Of a stretch of DNA of 64,000 bases, positions 58,280-64,000 are shown piece after piece. Position 1 is the first letter of the stretch; each line of letters opens with the position of its first letter. This stretch comes from Streptosporangium album. GTDB lineage: Bacteria > Actinomycetota > Actinomycetes > Streptosporangiales > Streptosporangiaceae. The notes beneath the pieces were generated by a model that saw only the letters and a program-made list of their open reading frames with translations, did no database searches and was not told the origin of the DNA. The stretch covers positions 744,001 to 808,000 of the forward strand of contig NZ_JACHJU010000002.1 in the NCBI RefSeq assembly GCF_014203795.1. The letters are read 5' to 3'. Position numbers and translations under genes: made by a program.

Positions 58280-58427
58280 CGCAGCTCCTTGTAAGGTTCG
58301 CCCGATCGTCGCACGAGTGGGGCGTATTTTGCGAGAGGTCGATATGAGTGGTTTCGCAATGTAGTTGGCCGGGTCCGAAGGTGCGAAGATACCTCCAGGT
58401 CCCCCCTGCCGATCGAAGGAGCCCCGC

Positions 58428-59135
58428 GTGTTCTACTGGGTGGTGAAGGCCATCCTCTGGCCCTTCCTCCATTCCGTCTTCCGTCCGTGGGCGGAAGGGG
58501 TGGATAACGTGCCCAAGGAGGGACCGGTAATCCTGGCCGGCAACCACCTGTCGTTCGCCGACCATTTCTTCGGGGCGCTGTTCCTGCCGCGAAAGGTGAT
58601 CTCTCTCGGCAAGTCCGACTATTTCACCGGCCGTGGGATCAAGGGGATCCTCAGCCGTGCCTTCTTCAGCGGCGTCGGGACCGTTCCCATCGACCGCTCG
58701 GGCGGCAAGGCCAGCGAGGCGGCGCTGCGCACCGGCAAGCGCATCCTCGGCGAGGGCCAGGTGCTCGCCATCTATCCCGAGGGCACCCGATCCCACGACG
58801 GGCGCCTCTACAAGGGCAAGACCGGCGTGGCCAGGCTGGCCCTGGAGTCGCGCGCGCCGGTCATCCCGTGGGCGATGGTCAACACCTTCGAGATGATGCC
58901 TCCCGGCCGTCTCTTCCCCAAGCTGGGCATCCGCCCGGGAGTGAGGTTCGGCAAACCGCTGGACTTCACCCGCTACTACGGGATGGAGGAGGACCGCCTC
59001 GTCCTGCGCGCCGTCACCGACGAGATCATGTACGCGCTGATGGAGCTCTCCGGCCAGGAGTACGTCGACAAGTACGCCGCGAGCGCCAAGGTCGAGGCCG
59101 CCCGGCTGGCGAAGGAGAACAGGGGCCGGGGCTAG
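58428..59135 (+). CDS. 1-acyl-glycerol-3-phosphate acyltransferase (PlsC family)
   Basis: A 235-residue membrane-associated acyltransferase. Motif I NHLSFAD (H-x4-D), motif II GTVPIDRSGG, motif III YPEGTRS, motif IV VIPWAMV. GTG 58428 follows AAGGAG at 7 bases; the frame is open upstream to 58365. Acts in phospholipid synthesis or remodelling. Confidence 0.92.
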   Translation: MFYWVVKAILWPFLHSVFRPWAEGVDNVPKEGPVILAGNHLSFADHFFGALFLPRKVISLGKSDYFTGRGIKGILSRAFFSGVGTVPIDRSGGKASEAALRTGKRILGEGQVLAIYPEGTRSHDGRLYKGKTGVARLALESRAPVIPWAMVNTFEMMPPGRLFPKLGIRPGVRFGKPLDFTRYYGMEEDRLVLRAVTDEIMYALMELSGQEYVDKYAASAKVEAARLAKENRGRG

Positions 59136-59167
59136 GCCGTACGAGCGAGGTAAGGGGGGGAGAATCC

Positions 59168-59692
59168 GTGGCCGAGACACCTGACACACCGGGTCGCCAT
59201 GTGCCCGGCCCCGTGACCGCTCCCGGGGCCGATCCCGACGTCGACCTGCGCGTCGGTCGTCAGCGCGCCGAACTGAGCAGGGCCCCGTGGGCGATCCTCG
59301 GTGCGATCTCGGCCGGAGGCGTGCTCGGGGCGCTGGCCCGTCACGGCCTGGCCGTCGCGTTCCCGCATTCGCCGGGAGGATTCCCCTGGGCGATCTTCGG
59401 CGTCAACGTGGCCGGATGCCTGCTGATCGGTGTGCTGATGGTGCTGATCACCGAGATCTGGCAGGCCCACCGGCTGGTCCGCCCGTTCCTGGGGGTCGGA
59501 GTGCTGGGCGGGTTCACCACGTTCTCCACCTACGTCGTCGACATCGGCCGTGCTGTCGCCGCGGGCGCCCCGCGGACCGCTCTGGTCTACCTGGCCGCCA
59601 CGGTGGTCGGCGCGCTGGCCGCGGTCTACACCGGAACCGCGCTGACACGCGTGATCACCCGCAGGAGGCAGCCGAGTAGGAGACGATCATGA
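59168..59692 (+). CDS. crcB: Fluoride exporter CrcB/Fluc, first copy
   Basis: A 174-residue four-helix protein with a 45-residue hydrophilic N-terminal extension not needed by the family. Conserved [11 protein letters not shown] (pore Asn) and GGFTTFSTY (Phe box/Thr) are present. GTG 59168 follows AGGGGGGAG. It overlaps the DUF190 gene by 4 bases. Fluc channels work as dual-topology dimers, and paired genes form heterodimers. Confidence 0.92.
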   Translation: MAETPDTPGRHVPGPVTAPGADPDVDLRVGRQRAELSRAPWAILGAISAGGVLGALARHGLAVAFPHSPGGFPWAIFGVNVAGCLLIGVLMVLITEIWQAHRLVRPFLGVGVLGGFTTFSTYVVDIGRAVAAGAPRTALVYLAATVVGALAAVYTGTALTRVITRRRQPSRRRS

Positions 59693-60048
59693 AGCTTCAG
59701 GGGCCGGCCCTCCGGCTGACGATCTTCATCGGCGAGACCGACCAGTGGCACCACAAGCCTCTCTACCACGAGATCGTGCGCCGGGCCCACCGCGCCGGGC
59801 TGGCCGGGGCCAGCGTGATGCGCGGCATCGAGGGCTACGGCGCCTCCAACCACATCCACACCACCCGGATCCTGTCGCTGTCGGAGGACCTCCCGCTCGC
59901 CATCGTGATCGTCGACGCCGAAGAGCCGGTCCGGGCGTTCCTTCCCCAGCTCGACGAGCTGGTCGGTGAAGGGCTGGTCATCATCGACGAGGTCGAGGTG
60001 ATCCGCTACGTCGGCCGGCCGGGTGATCCGGCCCAGGAGACGCGGTGA
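59689..60048 (+). CDS. DUF190 protein
   Basis: A 119-residue PII-like ferredoxin-fold protein: [34 protein letters not shown], and [12 protein letters not shown]. Members are encoded with CrcB and some bind adenine nucleotides; a regulatory or accessory role in fluoride handling is inferred. It overlaps both crcB copies (ATGA, GTGA). Confidence 0.92.
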   Translation: MKLQGPALRLTIFIGETDQWHHKPLYHEIVRRAHRAGLAGASVMRGIEGYGASNHIHTTRILSLSEDLPLAIVIVDAEEPVRAFLPQLDELVGEGLVIIDEVEVIRYVGRPGDPAQETR

Positions 60049-60407
60049 GCCTCCTGCTGGTCGCGCTCGGCGCCGCCGTCGGCGCACCGCTGCGCTACCT
60101 GACCGACCGTGCCGTCCAGGCCCGCCACGACACGCTGTTCCCCTGGGGCACCTTCACGGTCAACGTCATCGGGTCGGCCGTCCTGGGGTTCCTGGCCGCC
60201 CTGCCGGCGAGCGGCGCGGTGATGGAGCTGGCCGGCACCGGGTTCTGCGGCGCGCTCACCACCTACTCCACCTTCAGTTACGAGACGCTGCGGCTGGTCG
60301 AGGACGGCGCCCGCCTGTTCGCCCTGGTGAACGTCGCCGCCAGCGTCGCCGCCGGTCTGGCCGCCGCCTTCTGCGGCATGTCCCTGGCCCAGGTGTTCGT
60401 CGCCTGA
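60045..60407 (+). CDS. crcB: Fluoride exporter CrcB/Fluc, second copy
   Basis: A 120-residue four-helix Fluc subunit starting GTG 60045. [11 protein letters not shown] (pore Asn) and [16 protein letters not shown] are conserved. Shorter than copy one and of opposite charge bias in its loops, fitting the heterodimeric pair model. Confidence 0.92.
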   Translation: MSLLLVALGAAVGAPLRYLTDRAVQARHDTLFPWGTFTVNVIGSAVLGFLAALPASGAVMELAGTGFCGALTTYSTFSYETLRLVEDGARLFALVNVAASVAAGLAAAFCGMSLAQVFVA

Positions 60408-60453
60408 CGCGCCGGCCCGCTGGTCCGGCGCCACCCCGGCCTCCCCGCCGGAC

Positions 60454-60737
60454 ATGGATGGTCTGAGCGGACGTGGCAGGACATCCTGATCACCGGTATC
60501 CCGCTGGCGGAGAAGGCCGTGCGCACCGTGGTGGTCTACCTCGCGGTGGTGATCCTGCTGCGGGTGATCGGCAAGCGGGACATCGCCCGGCTCAACACCT
60601 TCGACCTGGTGGTGATGCTGCTGCTGTCCAACGTGGTGCAGAACGCCATCATCGGCCCGGATAACTCGGTCTCCGGGGCCGAGTCCCGGCACGAGGGGCC
60701 TGACGGCGATCATCACGGAACCGGCGGATCTCCCTGA
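60454..60737 (+). pseudogene. Truncated DUF421/YetF-like membrane protein
   Basis: The frame from about 60471 reads TWQDILITGIPLAEKAVRTV, then LLRVIGKRDIARLNTFDLVVMLLLSNVVQNAIIGPDNSV, the N-terminal membrane half of DUF421 proteins. It then turns into unrelated residues and stops, losing the C-terminal YetF domain. The likely ATG at 60454 is in another frame, so a frameshift is also present. Confidence 0.7.
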
Positions 60738-60816
60738 CCGGGGGCTGCTGACCGGTCCGCGGTGATGCCGGTGATGTTCATGGAGAACCACACCACGGGA
60801 CAGTTCGGCGTGGAGG

Positions 60817-61824
60817 TCAGCGGCTCGACTCGCGGACGACCAGCTCGGGCTGGAACATGATCTGCTGGTGGGCGTGGGACTCGGGGTTGTCGCACTCGTC
60901 GAGCAGCAGCTCGGTGGCGACCCGGCCCAGCCGGTGAGTCGGCTGCCGGACCGAGCTGAGCGAGACCGCCGAGGCCGAGGCGAAGTCGATGTCGTCGTAA
61001 CCGATGAGCGCGACGTCCTGGGGCACCCGGACACCCGCCTGCAGGAGCCCGCGCATCATGCCCAGGGCCAGGAGGTCGTTGGCGCAGAACACCGCGTCCG
61101 GCAACCGTCCCCCGGAGACCATCTTCTCGGCCGCCTCCTGGCCCGCCCGGGCGGTCATCGCGTTCATCGTGATCTGTCGCATCGCCTCGCCCGGGTCGCG
61201 ACCGGCCGCCGCCAGCGCCTGTTCGGCCCCGATCCGCCGGTCGAGGCACTGGCGGATCGTGAGGGGACCGGTGACGTAGGCGATCCGCTCGGCCCCGCCG
61301 CCCAGCAGATGGGAGACCGCCAGTGCGCCGCCGGCGACGTCGTTGACCGCCACGGAGCACTGGTCGGGGCTCGTCGCGGGGTAGTCCACCAGGACCGTGT
61401 TGATGCCGCGTTCCCTGAGCTGGTCCAGCCTGCCGGACCCCGTCCCCGTCGGGGTGATGAGCACCCCCCGGACCCGGTGCTCGGCGAAGACCAGCAGGTT
61501 GCGCTCCTCCTTGAGCTCGTCGCCCGAGGAGTTGCCCAGGATCACCGCGTATCCACGCTCGCTGGCCACCTCCTCCACCCCCGCGGCCACGTCGGTGAAG
61601 AAGGGGTTGCCGATGTCGATGACCGACAGGCCGACCGTGCGGCTGTGCCCGGCCCGCAGGCTGGAAGCGGAACCGTGGCGGACGAATCCGAGCTCGCGGA
61701 TGACCCCCTCGACTCGGGCGCGGGTGGATCCGGCGACCTTCTCCGGGCGGTTGAGCACGTTGGACACCGTGCCGGGGGAGACGCCTGCACGTGCCGCGAC
61801 GTCCTTGATGCTCACCGAACCCAT
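60817..61824 (-). CDS. LacI-family transcriptional regulator
   Basis: A 335-residue repressor from ATG 61824. Helix-turn-helix and hinge: SIKDVAARAGVSPGTVSNVLNRP (residues 4-26). The periplasmic-binding-like core has GLSVIDIGNPFFTDVAAGVEE and LIGYDDIDFASASAVSLSSV. It is divergent from rhaM, with a LacI-type palindrome between the genes, so an L-rhamnose-related ligand is likely (inference). Confidence 0.92.
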   Translation of the reverse strand: MGSVSIKDVAARAGVSPGTVSNVLNRPEKVAGSTRARVEGVIRELGFVRHGSASSLRAGHSRTVGLSVIDIGNPFFTDVAAGVEEVASERGYAVILGNSSGDELKEERNLLVFAEHRVRGVLITPTGTGSGRLDQLRERGINTVLVDYPATSPDQCSVAVNDVAGGALAVSHLLGGGAERIAYVTGPLTIRQCLDRRIGAEQALAAAGRDPGEAMRQITMNAMTARAGQEAAEKMVSGGRLPDAVFCANDLLALGMMRGLLQAGVRVPQDVALIGYDDIDFASASAVSLSSVRQPTHRLGRVATELLLDECDNPESHAHQQIMFQPELVVRESSR

Positions 61825-61905
61825 GGGCACTGAGTAAAACGTAACAACCACCCGGGCGCCACCTTCCGTCGCCGGTGGGCACCGGTCGCTCCGACCGACC
61901 GGGTG

Positions 61906-61963
61906 TTGACAGTGGTGACACGTCACCCGTAGGTTCACCAGCGTTTGTTAAAACGTTTTTAAC
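61906..61963 (+). promoter_or_regulatory. rhaM promoter and LacI-type operator
   Basis: TTGACA (61906-61911), an 18-base spacer and TAGGTT (61930-61935) form a vegetative-type promoter. A palindromic core AAAACGTTTT (61950-61959) within GTTAAAACGTTTTTAAC follows just downstream of the predicted start, where a LacI-type repressor would block transcription. A second partial palindrome GTGAC-N2-GTCAC lies in the spacer. Confidence 0.75.
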
Positions 61964-61972
61964 GAGGTGCCC

Positions 61973-62290
61973 GTGAAGCGCGTCTGCTTCCTGCTGAAGG
62001 TACGGCCGGACCGGCTGGAGGAGTATCGCGAACGCCACGCCACGGTGTGGCCCGAGATGCTCGACGCTCTGCGGGCCACCGGCTGGCACAACTACTCACT
62101 GTTCACACGGGACGACGGGCTCCTCGTCGGTTACCTGGAGACCGACGACTTCGAGGCGGCCCTGGCGGGAATGGCCGCGACCGAGGTCAACGCGCGGTGG
62201 CAGGCGGAGATGGCCCCGTTCTTCGAGAACCTGGAGGGACACCCGGACGAGGGCATGATGGCACTCGGCGAGGTCTTCCACCTCGACTGA
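61973..62290 (+). CDS. rhaM: L-rhamnose mutarotase
   Basis: A 105-residue protein (GTG 61973, GAGG 5 bases upstream) interconverting alpha and beta L-rhamnose. Family motifs MKRVCFLLKVRPDRLEEYRERHATVWPEM (shown here in part: RLEEYRERHATVWPEM), NYSLF and the terminal LGEVFHLD. No rhaA, rhaB or rhaD follows; the gene ends against a convergent methyltransferase, so it is an orphan in this window. Confidence 0.93.
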   Translation: MKRVCFLLKVRPDRLEEYRERHATVWPEMLDALRATGWHNYSLFTRDDGLLVGYLETDDFEAALAGMAATEVNARWQAEMAPFFENLEGHPDEGMMALGEVFHLD

Positions 62291-62312
62291 GCCGCCGCCT
62301 CTCCGGGCTCAG
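62287..62312. terminator. Small bidirectional hairpin between rhaM and mmuM
   Basis: CTGAGCC and GGCTCAG (7 bp) bracket both convergent stop codons. The stem is short. Confidence 0.45.
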
Positions 62313-63172
62313 CCCGTCCTCAGGTGCTCACGGATCTGGCGGATGTGCTCGGGGGTGGTACGGCAGCAGCCCCCGACGAAGGCGGCACCCGCGGCGGACC
62401 ACCCGGCCGCCGCCGCGCCGAACTCGTCGGGGTCGGCCAGCCCGAGCCAGCGGCGGTTCACGGCGTCCCAGGTCTCCCCGGAGTTCGGGTAGGCCATCAC
62501 CGGCTTGCCCTCGATCCGGTCGATGAGGCTGGGCACGTGGCGGGGGGCCGTGCAGTTGACACCGACGGCGATCACCTGAGGGTTGCCGGCGAACAGCGCG
62601 GCGGCATCCTTGATCGGGGTGCCGTCGTTGATGTGCTCGCCGTCGCGGCAGGAGAAGCTCACCCACGCCCGCGTTCCGGGCGTCTCGGCGAGCAGCCGGC
62701 CCAGCGCCCTGGCCTCGGCGTAGGACGGAATGGTCTCGCAGGCCAGCAGGTCGGCCCCGCTGCCGGCCAGGATGTGCCAGCGCTCCCGGTGCCAGTCGGC
62801 CAGACCGTCCTCGTCGAGGTCGTAGTCGCCGGTGTACTCGGAGCCGTCGGCCAGGTAGGCGCCGTAGGGGCCGACGCTGGCGGCCACCGTTCCCGTGCCG
62901 TGGAGATCCCGGGCCTCCACGGCCAGACGCACCGACAGCACGATCAGCTTCTCGGCCTCGTCGGCACCGAGCCCCCGGCGTACGAACGCCGGAATGCTCG
63001 CCTGGTAACTCGCCGTGGTCGCCACCTCGGCCCCCGCGGCGAAGTAGTCGAGGTGCGCCCGCCTGATCAACGAGGGGTTCTCCAGCAGGAGCCTCGCCGA
63101 CCAGAGCTCGTCCCGCAGGTCGGCGCCGAGCGCCTCCAAGTGCGTGGCGAGGCCACCGTCCAGAATCACCAT
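62309..63172 (-). CDS. mmuM: Homocysteine S-methyltransferase
   Basis: A 287-residue zinc enzyme methylating homocysteine from S-methylmethionine or SAM. ILDGGLATHLE start, zinc cysteines C207 (GVNCTAP) and C269/C270 (GGCCRTTP), and ASVGPYGAYLADGSEYTG. Length typical of MmuM. ATG follows AAGGAG. Monocistronic; no amino-acid permease is adjacent. Confidence 0.94.
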   Translation of the reverse strand: MVILDGGLATHLEALGADLRDELWSARLLLENPSLIRRAHLDYFAAGAEVATTASYQASIPAFVRRGLGADEAEKLIVLSVRLAVEARDLHGTGTVAASVGPYGAYLADGSEYTGDYDLDEDGLADWHRERWHILAGSGADLLACETIPSYAEARALGRLLAETPGTRAWVSFSCRDGEHINDGTPIKDAAALFAGNPQVIAVGVNCTAPRHVPSLIDRIEGKPVMAYPNSGETWDAVNRRWLGLADPDEFGAAAAGWSAAGAAFVGGCCRTTPEHIRQIREHLRTG

Positions 63173-63316
63173 CTCACTCCTTACAGGTCACTCGCACCGG
63201 CGCCCGAGCTGGTCGGCGGACCGCTCATCAGGAAAGGCCCCGTGCGTGACCGTGACACGGATCGCGGGCAGTCATCACGCCGAGCCCCCGCGATCCGGAC
63301 CATATTCTTCCCGGCG

Positions 63317-64000
63317 TCAGCCGATCCTACGCAGGGCGTCGGCCAGACCGGACAGACCCACCGGCCCGAGCTCCAGAGCCGCGGTGTGCCAGCGGCGCAG
63401 GTCGAAGGCCGCGCCCAGACGCTGCCGGGCCTCCTCGCGGGCGGCCAGCCAGGCGCGCTCACCGAGCTTGTAGGAAGGAGCCTGCCCCGGCCAGCCGAAA
63501 TAGCGGACCACCTCGGCGTGGACCCGGTGCGGCTCGCCGCGGCCCTGGTTGAGCAGCACGTCGCACGCCTTGTCGAAGGTCCACTTCGAGCCGTCGGGAA
63601 GCGGCAGGTCCAGGTGGACGCCGATGTCGATGACCACCCGCGCGGCCCGCAGCGCCGACCCGCCGAGCATGCCCAGCCGGGCGCCCGGATCGGTGAACCA
63701 GCCCAGCTCGTCGGCCAGTCGTTCGGCGTAGAGCGCCCAGCCCTCGCCGTGCCCGCTCACCCAGGAGTTCTTGCCGAAACGTGACAGGCCGTCCCCGGCC
63801 ACGCGGGTGGCCCCGAGCTGGAGGTGATGGCCGGGCACGCCCTCGTGGAAAACGGTGGTCAGCTCGTTCCAGGTCCCGAACCGGTTCTGGTCGCCGTTCA
63901 CCGGCCACCAGGTGCGGCCCGGCCGTGACAGGTCCTCGCTCGGCGAGGTGTAGTAGGCCGCCCCCGAGGTCGAGCCCAGGGCCAGCGTGACGTCCACCCG
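63317..64000 (-). CDS. DUF885 zinc hydrolase, C-terminal part, cut by window edge
   Basis: At least 227 residues of the C-terminal half of a DUF885 protein, a peptidase-like metallohydrolase family. Metal motif HEGVPGHHLQ, then WVSGHGEGWALYAERLADELG and QPGPRRA-like loop region replaced here by LLNQGRGEPHRVHAEVVRYFGWPGQA. The N-terminus lies to the right of the window. Substrate unknown; possibly peptides. Confidence 0.88.
   Translation of the reverse strand, partial: RVDVTLALGSTSGAAYYTSPSEDLSRPGRTWWPVNGDQNRFGTWNELTTVFHEGVPGHHLQLGATRVAGDGLSRFGKNSWVSGHGEGWALYAERLADELGWFTDPGARLGMLGGSALRAARVVIDIGVHLDLPLPDGSKWTFDKACDVLLNQGRGEPHRVHAEVVRYFGWPGQAPSYKLGERAWLAAREEARQRLGAAFDLRRWHTAALELGPVGLSGLADALRRIG

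Noticed and set aside
59136..59167. Fluoride riboswitch before crcB
   Set aside because: Only 32 bases separate plsC from crcB, too short, and no crcB-motif pseudoknot sequences are seen.
63173..63316. Possible SAM or SAH riboswitch upstream of mmuM
   Set aside because: None of the conserved blocks of known SAM/SAH classes are visible in this 144-base interval.
1..64000. CRISPR arrays, rRNA or tRNA genes
   Set aside because: No regularly spaced repeats and no TTCGAATC-type T-loops in a foldable context were found on either strand by eye.

Overview
The window is about 70% G+C with heavy third-position G/C bias, many GTG starts, 4-base ATGA/GTGA gene overlaps and frequent near-leaderless starts. 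Together with an aa3-type cytochrome oxidase plus diheme QcrC, PspA-associated proteins, a fused LysX and a PimB-like mannosyltransferase, this indicates a high-GC filamentous actinomycete. Gene order and protein types best fit the Streptosporangiaceae (Streptosporangium/Nonomuraea relatives); that assignment is inference from memory of the families, not from a search.

Layout. 1-3.9 kb (minus): the 5' part of the 2-oxoglutarate dehydrogenase E2 gene, lipoamide dehydrogenase and leucyl aminopeptidase. 3.9-9.4 kb: a self-regulating YtrA-type GntR repressor with a DUF1648 membrane protein, a truncated CPBP protease, the cobalamin genes cobS and cobU, a small conserved protein and an aldo/keto reductase. 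9.4-15.7 kb: a membrane SUKH protein, a DUF3043 protein, the actinobacterial envelope-stress set pspA-pspAA-htpX-pspAB and a DUF998/hydrolase fusion. 15.7-25 kb: lysX, a kinase relic, a SIMPL protein, nadA, a HesB/ErpA iron-sulfur carrier, adenosine kinase, a CBS protein, TusA and a cysteine desulfurase.

25-34 kb is the respiratory core: ctaC-ctaD-ctaF on the plus strand and ctaE-qcrC-qcrA-qcrB on the minus strand, converging on an L,D-transpeptidase. Next come a degenerate receiver protein, trpD, a decayed histidine kinase interrupted by an IS605/IS1341-type element that carries tnpB and a putative omega RNA, an Lrp-type ligand-binding protein and a DEDDh/GIY-YIG nuclease. 39.5-48.7 kb is cell-envelope oriented: a NYN protein, two NlpC/P60 hydrolases (the second behind a clear c-di-AMP riboswitch and apparently started at CTG), a decayed BlaI-M56 pair, and an operon of two zinc proteases with a PimB-like glycosyltransferase. 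48.7-60.4 kb holds an acyl-CoA ligase, a phosphoesterase, an SRPBCC-ArsA-DUF5304-ROK kinase cluster, a secreted propeller-like protein, a lipase, an acyltransferase and a crcB-DUF190-crcB fluoride-export set. The right end has a LacI regulator divergent from an orphan L-rhamnose mutarotase, a homocysteine methyltransferase and the C-terminus of a DUF885 hydrolase.

A recurring feature is gene decay. At least eight truncated or frameshifted relics lie between intact housekeeping blocks: CPBP protease, Ser/Thr kinase, histidine kinase, phosphotransferase, M56 peptidase, BlaI, an unidentified membrane protein and DUF421. The strongest regulatory find is the stacked control of the 44.8 kb NlpC/P60 gene: two CRP-like sites, hairpins, a c-di-AMP aptamer and a CTG start. 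No tRNA, rRNA or CRISPR array was seen.
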